Source: Bin5 sp965200615
GTDB taxonomy: Bacteria > Chloroflexota > Anaerolineae > Caldilineales > Caldilineaceae
Assembly: GCA_965200615.1 (NCBI GenBank)
Contig: OZ241377.1
Location: 1,550,001 to 1,614,000 of the forward strand
DNA length: 64,000 bases
Reading direction: 5' to 3'
Made by a program: the position numbers and the translations under genes. The notes under the pieces were generated by a model that saw only the letters and a list, made by a program, of their open reading frames with translations, did not search any database and was not told the origin of the DNA. Below, one piece after another: positions 25,623 to 35,776 of this stretch; position 1 is the stretch's first letter, and the number at the start of each line of letters is the position of its first letter.

Positions 25623-27362
25623 TTGTCGGCGACTGATAAACACTGGAACTTCCATCCGCCAGTGCCGGAGAGCGTCCTAGAGAACAGCCATGAACATCCA
25701 GTGCTGTTGCAGGTGCTGTACAATCGCGGTCTGCGCGACAAAGCAGAAGTAGCCTCGTTTCTCCAGGGCGAGGACGCTGTCCAGGAGAATCCTTTTCGCC
25801 TGACCGATATGTCAGCTGCCGTAGCGCGGATTGTACGCGCCATCGAGACGCGCGAGGTTATCTGCGTCTACGGAGATTTCGACGCCGATGGCGTCACGGC
25901 AACCGTCCTGATGACCACGGCCTTGCAACGCGCCGGCGCCCTCGTCGGCGCCTACATCCCCAACCGGGTGGATGAGGGATACGGTCTGAATGTCGAAGCG
26001 CTGAGGTCTATCGCCGGCAAGGGCGCCGACCTGCTCGTGACCGTAGACTGCGGCATCCGCAGCGTCGCCGAAGTGGCGGAAGCCGCCGAGTTGGGAATGG
26101 AAGTCGTTCTCACCGACCATCACACAATTGGTCCAGAGCTGCCGCCGGCGCTGGCCGTGATCAACCCGCGGCGAGATGCACGTGCAGGAACATTTCAACC
26201 GCTGGCCGGCGTTGGCGTTGCCTACCGGCTGGCGCAGGGCGTTCTGCGGGTCGTTGCCCAGCAGCCCTGGAGCCGGCTTTCAACCGAGGAAGCCGCGCAG
26301 GAGGAACAGCTGCTTCTCGATCTGGTGGCTATCGGTACCGTTGCCGACCTGATGCCCTTGCAGGGCGAAAACCGTTCGCTGGTGCGGCGAGGGCTGTCCG
26401 AGCTGCGCCAAGGCAAACGCGTCGGGCTGTACGCCCTGATGGAGATGGCGTCAGTCCCTCTGACTGCAATCGACAGCAGCGCAATCAGCTTTCGCATCGC
26501 CCCCCGCATCAACGCTGCCGGTCGGCTGGCCAGCGCCAAGATGGCATATGACCTCCTGCGCTGTGACGATTACGACACGGCCTGTGAAATGGCCGCCAGC
26601 CTGGAACGTCTCAATCAGCAGCGCCAGGCGCTCACGACTGAAGCACATGCCGTCGCCGAAAGAGAGCTCTCCGGCCTCGACCCATCCACTGCGCCGATTC
26701 TGATCGTCGCCAGCGATGAATTTCAATCCGGGATCGTGGGACTGGCCGCGGGGAAGTTGAGTGATCAGTTCTACCGCCCGGCAATCGTTATCGAACAGGG
26801 AGAAGAACTCTGTCGCGGCAGTGCCCGCAGCATCGCCGAATTCAACATGATTGCCGCGCTCGATCGGGTCGGTTCTCTACTGGTCCGCCACGGTGGGCAC
26901 AGCCGCGCGGCCGGCTTCACTGTGCGCACCGAGCAGTTGCCCGCGCTGCGCGAAGTCCTGACAGAAATGGCCGCCCGGGAGCTCGGCCCGCTGGAGGATC
27001 TGCGGCCCAGCCTCTTGATCGACACCGAGCTGGAAGTCGATCAGATCGACTGGGCATTGCAGGGCCAGCTTGCCCGGATGGAGCCGGTCGGCCAGCAGAA
27101 TGAGCCCGGTCTCTTTCTATGCCGCCGTTGCCGCGTGCGCAGCGTACGCAGCGTGGGTGGAGGTAAGCACCTGAAAATCGCGATTGACGGCCACGATTAT
27201 TCTCAGGTGTTGGACGGGATCGGCTTTGGCCTGGGTGAGTGGGCCGCAGACCTGCAAATTGGCAGCCTGATCGATATCGTTTTCCATCTTGAAGTCAACG
27301 AATGGCAGGGGCGACGCTCTCTGCAACTCAATCTGCAAGACCTGCGGAGCAACGCGAACTGA
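25623..27362 (+). CDS. recJ: Single-stranded-DNA-specific exonuclease RecJ
   Basis: 5'-3' exonuclease acting on single-stranded DNA in recombination and mismatch repair. DHH-family motifs appear in order: CVYGDFDADGVTAT, VTVDCG, LTDHHTIG and, in the DHHA1 part, RHGGHSRAAGF; the last 100 residues are the OB-like domain. TTG 25623 is preferred because GGTGGAG stands eight bases before it and it begins at SATDKHWNF; GTG 25587 would add 12 residues. The HAD phosphatase gene follows 89 bases later on the same strand and may be co-transcribed. Confidence 0.94.
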   Translation: MSATDKHWNFHPPVPESVLENSHEHPVLLQVLYNRGLRDKAEVASFLQGEDAVQENPFRLTDMSAAVARIVRAIETREVICVYGDFDADGVTATVLMTTALQRAGALVGAYIPNRVDEGYGLNVEALRSIAGKGADLLVTVDCGIRSVAEVAEAAELGMEVVLTDHHTIGPELPPALAVINPRRDARAGTFQPLAGVGVAYRLAQGVLRVVAQQPWSRLSTEEAAQEEQLLLDLVAIGTVADLMPLQGENRSLVRRGLSELRQGKRVGLYALMEMASVPLTAIDSSAISFRIAPRINAAGRLASAKMAYDLLRCDDYDTACEMAASLERLNQQRQALTTEAHAVAERELSGLDPSTAPILIVASDEFQSGIVGLAAGKLSDQFYRPAIVIEQGEELCRGSARSIAEFNMIAALDRVGSLLVRHGGHSRAAGFTVRTEQLPALREVLTEMAARELGPLEDLRPSLLIDTELEVDQIDWALQGQLARMEPVGQQNEPGLFLCRRCRVRSVRSVGGGKHLKIAIDGHDYSQVLDGIGFGLGEWAADLQIGSLIDIVFHLEVNEWQGRRSLQLNLQDLRSNAN

Positions 27363-27451
27363 TCAAGGAACGAGTGGCGTTGTCTGCTGCCGCATACCGC
27401 TCGTCGGAGTCGACCTCTGACGAACAGCTGAAAGGATTGTAAAGTCCACCC

Positions 27452-28264
27452 ATGGCACAAAGAGCAAATCTGAGAGAGGTGCGCGCCGTTCTGTTGGACA
27501 TGGACGGCGTTGTTTATGTTGGCGAGGAACCCCTGCCCGGCGTTCAGGAGTTTCTGGACTATCTGAAGGCGACAGATCGCAACTGGCTTTTCGTTACCAA
27601 CAATTCTTCGCGCACGCCGGTCCAGTTCGTCGAGAAGATCGCCCGCATGGGAATCGGCGCCGACGAAGCGCATATTCTCAGCAGCGCCCTGGCGACCGCC
27701 AGCTGGCTGGCGGAGCAGTATCCCAATGGCGTTCGCGTCTTCATGATCGGCCAGGACGGCCTGCGCTGGGCACTGCAACAGGAAGGCATCACTGTTGTCG
27801 AGGACGCGCCAGCGGCCGACGTGATCGTCTCCGGCATCGATTTCAGCGTGCGCTATGAGCGCCTCGCCGACGCCACTCTGGCGATACGCGCCGGCGCCCG
27901 CTTCGTTGGCACCAATAGCGACACCTCCTTTCCCAGCGAACGAGGCCAGATTCCCGGCACCGGCGCCCTGCTGGCCTTGCTCGAGGCCGCCACCGGCGTC
28001 ACGCCGACTGTGATCGGCAAACCAAATTCCGGCATGTTCCAACAGGCCATGCACAAATTGGACGCCACCGCGGCCGCGACGCTGATGGTCGGCGACCGCT
28101 ACGAAACCGACATCGCCGGCGCAATCGAGCTGGGTATGCCCACAGCCGCCGTGCTGACCGGAATCACGACGGAGGAGGAGTTCCGCACCGTCGCCCGCCC
28201 GCCAGACCTGATTCTGCCCGGGCTGCCCGAACTGCTCGACGCTTTCCGCCAAGCCGACGGTTGA
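27452..28264 (+). CDS. HAD-IIA family phosphatase (NagD-like)
   Basis: Haloacid-dehalogenase-type phosphatase of the IIA subfamily, acting on small phosphorylated metabolites such as p-nitrophenylphosphate or nucleotides. Motif I is LLDMDGVVYVG (nucleophile Asp and the acid/base Asp), motif II is FVTNNSSRTP, motif III the Lys in GKPNSGMF, and motif IV VGDRYETDIAGA. The long cap between motifs II and III is typical of IIA members. 270 residues is the usual size. The exact substrate cannot be inferred. Confidence 0.88.
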   Translation: MAQRANLREVRAVLLDMDGVVYVGEEPLPGVQEFLDYLKATDRNWLFVTNNSSRTPVQFVEKIARMGIGADEAHILSSALATASWLAEQYPNGVRVFMIGQDGLRWALQQEGITVVEDAPAADVIVSGIDFSVRYERLADATLAIRAGARFVGTNSDTSFPSERGQIPGTGALLALLEAATGVTPTVIGKPNSGMFQQAMHKLDATAAATLMVGDRYETDIAGAIELGMPTAAVLTGITTEEEFRTVARPPDLILPGLPELLDAFRQADG

Positions 28265-28343
28265 ACGCTGAATGCGCAGGGACGCAGCCATCCGCTTGTC
28301 CCCGCGATGGCATCAACGCGAGAGGGCGCGATCGGGGCACTTT

Positions 28344-28373
28344 TTGACCGCAACTGAATAGCTGCGCTACAAT
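28344..28373 (+). promoter_or_regulatory. Promoter of rlmN, apparently leaderless
   Basis: TTGACC (28344-28349), 18-base spacer, TACAAT (28368-28373). The expected transcription start, seven bases after the -10 box, coincides with the rlmN ATG at 28381. Confidence 0.68.
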
Positions 28374-28380
28374 TACAAAG

Positions 28381-29523
28381 ATGAAGACCATTTCGCTTAC
28401 GCTGCCTGACAACGCCCCAATCAGCCGTTCTCTATTGGATTGCTCTCCGCAAGAGCTTACCGATCTCGTCAATGCGCTTGCGCCTCGCCCAAAGCGCGCC
28501 AGTGGAAAGGCCGCGGACGTCCCCACCTATCGCATCCGCCAGATTCAGGAGTGGATCTACAAGAAATACGCACGCTCCTTTGAAGAGATGACGAATCTGC
28601 CGCAGTCGCTGCGCGACAGCTTGGCTGCGACGGCAACGCTCACGCCGCTGCAGCCGGTCACGCAGCGTGTTTCCAAGGCCGGGGACACCCAGAAAGTTCT
28701 GTTTCAGATGCCGGATGGGGAGATGGTCGAGGCCGTCCTGATGCTATATGACAGGCGACGTACGCTCTGCATCAGCAGTCAGGCCGGCTGCGCCATGGGC
28801 TGCACCTTCTGCGCGACCGCCCAGGGCGGCCTGCGTCGAAATCTGACCGCAGGCGAGATTGTGGCCCAGGCGCTCTTCTTCGCCCGCTTTCTGCGTGATG
28901 CCGGTGAAGGGCCAAAGATGCGCGTGAAACGGCCCACCACGGTCACTAACATCGTGTTGATGGGGATGGGCGAGCCCATGCACAACTATGATAATGTGTG
29001 GACAGCCATCCGCCGCCTGACCGCCGCCGACGGTTTCGGGCTCGGCGCACGCCATATCACGCTCAGTACCGTCGGCCTGATTCCGATGATCGACCGCATG
29101 GCAGACGAGGGGCTCCAGGTGAATCTGGCCGTCAGCCTCCATGCACCCAACAATCCCCTGCGCAGCAAGCTCGTACCTCTCAGTCGGCGTTATCCGGTCG
29201 ATGACCTTCTGGCCTCAGTACGCCGTTACATTGCCAAAACCAATCGCCGCGTGACGTTTGAGTACGCCCTGATGCGGGGCAGGAATGACAGCCCCTCTCT
29301 GGCCGAGGACCTGGCTGACAAGCTGAAAGGGATCCTGTGCCATGTCAACCTCATCCCCCTCAATCCGATTCCCGACAGCCCATTTCAGCCGACCAGCGAC
29401 CAGGACACGCAACGGTTCGCTGAAATTCTACGTGCGGGCGGCATCTCGACAACAGTGCGCATCCGCCGCGGCATTGAAATCGAAGCCGGCTGCGGTCAGT
29501 TGCGCAACGCGGTGGAAGCATAA
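28381..29523 (+). CDS. rlmN: 23S rRNA/tRNA adenine C2-methyltransferase RlmN
   Basis: Radical-SAM enzyme that methylates A2503 of 23S rRNA and A37 of some tRNAs. The cluster motif CAMGCTFCATAQGGLRRNL holds the three Cys that bind the 4Fe-4S cluster. The N-terminal accessory domain (about residues 40-95) and the late GISTTVRIRRGIEIEAGCGQ block, with the catalytic Cys, are normal. Length 380. No Shine-Dalgarno sequence precedes ATG 28381, which agrees with the leaderless promoter. A gene for L28 lies convergent downstream. Confidence 0.95.
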   Translation: MKTISLTLPDNAPISRSLLDCSPQELTDLVNALAPRPKRASGKAADVPTYRIRQIQEWIYKKYARSFEEMTNLPQSLRDSLAATATLTPLQPVTQRVSKAGDTQKVLFQMPDGEMVEAVLMLYDRRRTLCISSQAGCAMGCTFCATAQGGLRRNLTAGEIVAQALFFARFLRDAGEGPKMRVKRPTTVTNIVLMGMGEPMHNYDNVWTAIRRLTAADGFGLGARHITLSTVGLIPMIDRMADEGLQVNLAVSLHAPNNPLRSKLVPLSRRYPVDDLLASVRRYIAKTNRRVTFEYALMRGRNDSPSLAEDLADKLKGILCHVNLIPLNPIPDSPFQPTSDQDTQRFAEILRAGGISTTVRIRRGIEIEAGCGQLRNAVEA

Positions 29524-29628
29524 GTCGGTGCTTTCCGTCGCGGCGCGGTCGCCGGCCCCACAAAAAAACGTCGAGCACAATGGCTCAACGCTTCTTCCGG
29601 TCTGATTCAGATGTTGCGACAGGGAATC

Positions 29629-29808
29629 TCAGGCTTTCGCAAGGGTGCGGATGCAGGAGGTGCAGAGGCGGCGGGAAACCAGCCTGTCGTTTTCCAGGAT
29701 TTTGACTTTCTGAATGTTGACCTTCCACTTATGGCGTGTGGCCTTTCTGGACCAGGGACGGTTGTTTCCAAACTGAGGACTCTTGCCGCACTGTTGGCAT
29801 TTCGCCAT
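29629..29808 (-). CDS. rpmB: 50S ribosomal protein L28
   Basis: A 59-residue ribosomal protein of the large subunit. It is the zinc-binding (four-Cys) version: MAKCQQCGK at the start and RRLCTSCIRTLAKA near the end provide two CxxC pairs. SGKSPQFGNNRPW-like and HKWKVNIQKVK segments are typical. The start ATG 29808 is chosen because GGAGGG lies about nine bases upstream; the frame continues to 29832 but would disturb the conserved N-terminus. It is divergent from degV. Confidence 0.93.
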   Translation of the reverse strand: MAKCQQCGKSPQFGNNRPWSRKATRHKWKVNIQKVKILENDRLVSRRLCTSCIRTLAKA

Positions 29809-29896
29809 GATCTGTTCCCTCCGGTTCCTCATTGGCCCGTGGTCAGTGAATGCCCACTAACGCCAAACCAATGTTCACGTATCACTGAATTGTCAG

Positions 29897-29925
29897 AGAT
29901 TATCATACGGCTGAACCGTTGTCAA
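29897..29925 (-). promoter_or_regulatory. Probable promoter of rpmB
   Basis: Minus-strand TTGACA (29920-29925), 17-base spacer, TAATCT (29897-29902), about 90 bases upstream of the L28 start codon. Confidence 0.48.
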
Positions 29926-29942
29926 AAGTTGGAGTATCTTCT

Positions 29943-30803
29943 GTGAGTAAGGTTCGAATTGTTACCGATAGTGACGCCAGCATTCCCGCTGACATCCTGG
30001 ACAAATACTCGATTGAAGTGATCCCTCAGGTCCTGCGGGTTGGCCGGGAACGTTATGAAGATACAGATGAATTCAACGCCGACCGGCTCTTTCAACTGAT
30101 CCGGGAAAATCAGTCCGGTGGACGCATTCTGCTGCCGGAAGTGGAGGCCCCCGATCTGAGCCGCCTTATGGATGTCTACCAACGGCTGGGTGAGGATGCC
30201 GAGGAGATCGTTGCCATCCACATGAGCAGCACCCTCAGCCCAATGTGGAGTCAGTCCCGCAAGGCCGCCGATATGATGATGGGACGCTATCGTATCCGCG
30301 TCATGGACAGCCAGACCACGGCAATGGGCCTGGGCATGCTCGCCGAACTGGCCGCCGAGGCCGCCGAAAACGGGGCCGACCTCTATGAAGTCGCTCGTAT
30401 CGTCAACGGGGCAATCCCCCATATCTATGTAACCTTCTTTGCCGAAACTCTGTACTATCTTGAACGCAGTGCCCGCTTGGGCGCGGCCCAGAGTGTGCTG
30501 GGGACGATGCTGGGGATCAAGGCAATGGTCACGATGGAAGACGGACAGCTGATCCCGCTGGAAAAGGTGCAGACCAGGGAAGATGTCGCCGAAAAACTGT
30601 ACGACTATACCGCAGAATTCGCCCAGAATGAACGGATCGGGCTCGTACAGCATCGCTACGAACAGACCCAGGAACAACTGCTGGAGCGTTTAGGGGAAGG
30701 GCTCCCGAATATTTCCGCAAATGTGTGGCGTTATCCACCCAGCCTGGCAGCTCATCTCGGACCAAACGTGATGGGAGTCATCGTCTACGAGGGGCTTGGT
30801 TGA
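29943..30803 (+). CDS. DegV family fatty-acid-binding protein
   Basis: DegV proteins bind a fatty acid and present it to the acyl kinase FakA. RIVTDSDASIP near the start and the SGGRILLPEVEAPDLSR region are family marks; the two-domain layout with the EDGQLIPLEKVQTRE hairpin near residue 205 is complete. GTG 29943 is chosen, with TTGGAG eight bases upstream. Length 286. The recG start lies only two bases after its stop, so the two genes form a unit; in several bacteria FakA (DhaK-like) is also close to recG, but no such kinase gene is in this window. Confidence 0.9.
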   Translation: MSKVRIVTDSDASIPADILDKYSIEVIPQVLRVGRERYEDTDEFNADRLFQLIRENQSGGRILLPEVEAPDLSRLMDVYQRLGEDAEEIVAIHMSSTLSPMWSQSRKAADMMMGRYRIRVMDSQTTAMGLGMLAELAAEAAENGADLYEVARIVNGAIPHIYVTFFAETLYYLERSARLGAAQSVLGTMLGIKAMVTMEDGQLIPLEKVQTREDVAEKLYDYTAEFAQNERIGLVQHRYEQTQEQLLERLGEGLPNISANVWRYPPSLAAHLGPNVMGVIVYEGLG

Positions 30804-30805
30804 CT

Positions 30806-33271
30806 ATGCCCGAGAGAGCCCTGACGCGTTTACGCAACCTGTTAAAACTGGAGATCCAGACCCGCTGGCGCGAGAGGGCCTTTGCTGGCGGCGTGGCTGC
30901 CTTTTGCGAACGCTGGGCAGCCGACGCCAAGGCCGATGCGATCCAGCCGGGGCTGCTGCAGGAAATCCTCGAGCGGCTGTCACAGTATGCCGACGCCGAA
31001 AGCGACGAACGAGCGCGGCTCCTGAATTCACTGCTCGACCTGTTGGACGAGCTGCCGCCCGCGGATCCGGCTCTGGAGAACGTGGACCGGGTCGGCCGCG
31101 AGCCGGCCCGCCAACCCGAAGCGGCCGCAACCAGTAGCCAAATCGATGCAGAGTCCAGGTCGGCGCATCAGCCTTCGCCGCAAACCGACGCGCCGGAACT
31201 GCCCAACGTTCTGGGTCAACCGATAACCGACCTGAAGGGGGTCGGCGCAAAGAGAACAGAGCAATACGCACGTCTCGGGATCGAGACCATCGGGGATCTC
31301 ATCTGGCATCTGCCCCATCGATACGATGACTTCAGCCGCGTGCGGCCCATTGTCGATGTCGAGGAGGGGGAGAGCCTTTCAGTCGTCGCCAACTTGCGGG
31401 GGTTCAGTGAACGCAGATTTGCCTACAAGAAAGAGATCCTGCAGGCAGTTTTCAGTGACGGCAGCGGCACGGTCCGTACCACCTGGTGGAACCAATCGTG
31501 GATGAAAAATCGTCTGACCATCGGCAAGACCTATCGCCTGAGCGGCGTTGTCGGCCTGTATATGGGTCACAAGACCCTGGAAAATCCGTTCTTTGAAGAG
31601 ATCGGTTCCAACGTCATCAAAGAAGGGCCGATCTTACCTGTTTACGGTTTGACCGCCGGTCTGCGCAGCGGCGACGTCGGCAGACAGGTCCAGCAAGCCC
31701 TCAGGCAGGGCTTGCCATCCCTGCAGGATCCCCTGCCGGAGTCGCTCCGCAGCCACCACGATCTGATTCCCCTGGCCGATGCGCTGCGACAGATTCACGC
31801 GCCCGACACAACGGAAAAGCTTGACAACGCCCGCAGACGCATTATCTTTGATGAGTTCTTCTACCTTCAGCTGGGCGTGCAGCGTCGCCGGCAAGAGATT
31901 CAGCATCTCAATGCCGCGCCCATGACCGCTGATGACCAACTGTTGGCAGACTACCAAACGGCCCTGCCCTTTGCCCTGACCGGCGCGCAGCAGCGCACGC
32001 TGGACGAGGTGCGGCGGGATATGGCCCGGCGCGTACCGATGAGCCGCCTGATCCAAGGTGACGTCGGCAGCGGCAAGACCGTGGTGGCCGCCGGCGCCAT
32101 GCTGATCGCCGCAGCCAGCGGCTTCCAGTCCGCCTTGCTCGCGCCGACCCAAATCCTGGCGGAGCAGCATTTCCGCAGCCTGAGCAAACTGCTGCAGGAT
32201 GTTGAGCTTGCCGGCGGCGTCAGACCAAACGTCACTCTCCTGACAGGACGGGTCACAGGGAAGGCGCGGGAAGCGGCCCTCGCCGGACTGGCGGACGGAA
32301 GCGTTCAGGTCGTGGTCGGCACAACCGCGCTCATCCAGGAAAATGTGGATTTCGCCAACCTTGGCTTTGTTGTGGTGGACGAGCAGCACCGCTTTGGCGT
32401 CGGACAGCGGGCGGCCGCACGCGACAAGGGCGGAGAATCAGCCGTGCCCCATCTGCTGGTGATGAGTGCCACACCCATCCCCCGCAGCCTGGCGCTCACC
32501 GTATACGGCGACCTCGATGTCAGCGTCATTGACGAGATGCCGCCGGGGCGGACGCCTATCAAAACAAAGCGGTTCCTGCCCACGGATAGGGAACGACTCT
32601 ACAGTTTCATGCGTAGACAGGTGCGCGATGGTCGCCAGGCCTACATCATCTATCCCCTTGTCGAGGAAAGTGAAACCCTGGATGTCGGCGCCGCGGTGGA
32701 CGCACACGCCCGTCTGAGCGAAGAGATCTTCCCCGATCTGCGCGTGGGGCTTCTCCATGGCCGCCTCAAGGGCGCCGAAAAAGATGAGGTGATGCGCGCC
32801 TTTGCCGGCGGCGATCTGGACATTCTGGTCAGCACCAGTGTCGTCGAAGTCGGGGTGGACGTTCCCAACGCAACCTTGATGCTGATTGAGGATGCCGAGC
32901 GCTTCGGTCTGGCGCAACTGCACCAGTTCCGGGGCCGCGTGGGCCGGGGTGGTCACGAGAGCTATTGCGCGCTCATCAGCCGCGTGAAAACCGGTATCCA
33001 GGCCGAGCGGCTCAAAGCGCTGGCGGAGACGACAGACGGTTTCGTATTGGCGGAAAAGGATCTGGAACTACGCGGTCCCGGTGATTTCCTGGGAACGCGT
33101 CAGAGCGGCCTGCCGGAACTGAAGCTGGCGAACCTCAGCGATACCGCTACGCTGCATCTGGCCCAGGATGCTGCACAGGACATTTTGCGCCAGGACCCTG
33201 ATCTCGGCAGTTTTCCACTGGTGCAGGAGAAAGTAGAGAGGCTCTGGCGCGGCCACGGCGATCTCTCGTGA
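30806..33271 (+). CDS. recG: ATP-dependent DNA helicase RecG
   Basis: Branched-DNA helicase that reverses stalled forks and unwinds R-loops. An extra N-terminal segment of about 150 residues (polar, rich in Ala/Glu) precedes the wedge/OB domain (starting around LPNVLGQPITDLKGVGAKRT). Helicase motifs follow: GDVGSGKTVVA (Walker A), VVDEQHRFGVGQR (the DExH box as DEQH), SATPIPRSLAL, and the QxxGRxGR-type FRGRVGRGGHESYC. Length 821 exceeds E. coli RecG (693) because of the N-terminal extension, common in Chloroflexota and Firmicutes-like lineages. It starts at ATG 30806, two bases after degV. Confidence 0.95.
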   Translation: MPERALTRLRNLLKLEIQTRWRERAFAGGVAAFCERWAADAKADAIQPGLLQEILERLSQYADAESDERARLLNSLLDLLDELPPADPALENVDRVGREPARQPEAAATSSQIDAESRSAHQPSPQTDAPELPNVLGQPITDLKGVGAKRTEQYARLGIETIGDLIWHLPHRYDDFSRVRPIVDVEEGESLSVVANLRGFSERRFAYKKEILQAVFSDGSGTVRTTWWNQSWMKNRLTIGKTYRLSGVVGLYMGHKTLENPFFEEIGSNVIKEGPILPVYGLTAGLRSGDVGRQVQQALRQGLPSLQDPLPESLRSHHDLIPLADALRQIHAPDTTEKLDNARRRIIFDEFFYLQLGVQRRRQEIQHLNAAPMTADDQLLADYQTALPFALTGAQQRTLDEVRRDMARRVPMSRLIQGDVGSGKTVVAAGAMLIAAASGFQSALLAPTQILAEQHFRSLSKLLQDVELAGGVRPNVTLLTGRVTGKAREAALAGLADGSVQVVVGTTALIQENVDFANLGFVVVDEQHRFGVGQRAAARDKGGESAVPHLLVMSATPIPRSLALTVYGDLDVSVIDEMPPGRTPIKTKRFLPTDRERLYSFMRRQVRDGRQAYIIYPLVEESETLDVGAAVDAHARLSEEIFPDLRVGLLHGRLKGAEKDEVMRAFAGGDLDILVSTSVVEVGVDVPNATLMLIEDAERFGLAQLHQFRGRVGRGGHESYCALISRVKTGIQAERLKALAETTDGFVLAEKDLELRGPGDFLGTRQSGLPELKLANLSDTATLHLAQDAAQDILRQDPDLGSFPLVQEKVERLWRGHGDLS

Positions 33272-33308
33272 CCGGGGGGGGGGGTAGCCGCTGACGGCCC
33301 GGCAGGAC

Positions 33309-34592
<1,284 letters not shown>

Positions 34593-34725
34593 TGCCGGAA
34601 CACCTCTTTCCGTTCGGTTGCGAAACCGTTTCTGGGCGTTTTAATAACTGTATACCATTTTGGCAAATTTTGTAACACTCTTTCGCCTGCCCGGGTCGCC
34701 ATCCAGGCCTTGCACAACCGCGCGG

Positions 34726-35697
34726 CTACGACAGATCGACCCCATTCGGCAGCGGTCGTCCCTCGACTCCCGCCAGTAGGTTCTCGGTTGTCATCACGGC
34801 CATCTTCGTGCGGGTGGCGACGGTGGCGCTGCCGATGTGAGGCAGAATGACACAGTTGTCCAGCGAGACCAGCGGGTGATCTGCCGGCAGAGGCTCCGGA
34901 TCGGTGACGTCCAGCCCGGCAGCGGCGATCTCGCCCTGCGCCAGCGCGTCGTAGAGCGCTTCCTGATCTATGACTCCGCCCCGGCTGGTGTTAATGAGGA
35001 CCGCCGTCGGTTTCATCTTGCGGAACGCGGCGACGCTGAACAGGGAACGGGTCTGGTCGTTAAGTGGGCAATGGACCGCCACATAATCGCTCTCGTGCAG
35101 CAGCGTATCCATCGGCACAAAAGTCGCCCCCACCTCCCGCGCCGCCTCCGGCTTTTCTCTGGGCCCGGTATAAATTATGCGGCAGCCGAAGCCGCCGAGC
35201 ATACGCGCAAAGGCGGCGCCAATCCGCCCCAGGCCGACCAGCCCCACCGTGCTTCCGTGTATGTCGCGGCCCGTCAGCCACATCGGTCTCCAAGTGGGCC
35301 ACGTCCCGCTCTGCACAGCGTGCGTGCCTTCCGGCAGCCGGCGCGCCGTGGCCAGCAGCAGCGCCAGCGCCAGCTCCGCCGTCGTTTCGGTCAACACGCC
35401 CGGGGTATTTCCCAAGGGGATACCCCGTTTGCGCAGCGCAGCCACATCCACGTGATCGTAACCAACCGACATCGTGGCCACGACCCGCAGCCCGGGCCCG
35501 GCCGCGTCCAGCAGTTCATCGTCAACTGTTTCGGTCAAAAGACAGTAGAGTCCGTCTGTCCCCTGTACCCATTCAAGCAGCGTACCGCGTTCTATCGGCT
35601 CTTCGCTGTCCCAGTAGCGGACGGCACATCTCGCCAGGATCGGCGCGATCGCCGCCTCTGGCAGCTGGCGGGTTACGACAACTGTCGGTTTGCTCAT
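34726..35697 (-). CDS. D-2-hydroxyacid dehydrogenase (glyoxylate/hydroxypyruvate reductase-like)
   Basis: NAD(P)-dependent reductase of 2-oxoacids, most likely glyoxylate or hydroxypyruvate. It has the nucleotide motif VGLVGLGRIGAAFARML, the substrate loop MSVGYDHVDVAAL near residue 75, and catalytic Arg, Glu and His in NTSRGGVID, DVTDPEPL and LPHIGSA. 323 residues is standard. It lies 79 bases downstream of hflX on the same strand and may be transcribed from there. Its natural substrate remains a family-level guess. Confidence 0.9.
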   Translation of the reverse strand: MSKPTVVVTRQLPEAAIAPILARCAVRYWDSEEPIERGTLLEWVQGTDGLYCLLTETVDDELLDAAGPGLRVVATMSVGYDHVDVAALRKRGIPLGNTPGVLTETTAELALALLLATARRLPEGTHAVQSGTWPTWRPMWLTGRDIHGSTVGLVGLGRIGAAFARMLGGFGCRIIYTGPREKPEAAREVGATFVPMDTLLHESDYVAVHCPLNDQTRSLFSVAAFRKMKPTAVLINTSRGGVIDQEALYDALAQGEIAAAGLDVTDPEPLPADHPLVSLDNCVILPHIGSATVATRTKMAVMTTENLLAGVEGRPLPNGVDLS

Positions 35698-35776
35698 TTC
35701 TTATCCGGCTTTCTGTTACTGCGCGAGTCGATAACTGCCGACTGTACACTGAAATTCAGCGTGCTGCCCGGCCCCT

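Noticed and set aside
27203..28291. Minus-strand frame of 362 codons
   Set aside because: Fully antisense to the HAD phosphatase and the end of recJ, both of which have catalytic motifs.
33277..33286. Run of ten G bases between recG and gltA as a regulatory feature
   Set aside because: It lies after both stop codons with no accompanying motif; it may only mark a hard-to-sequence site.
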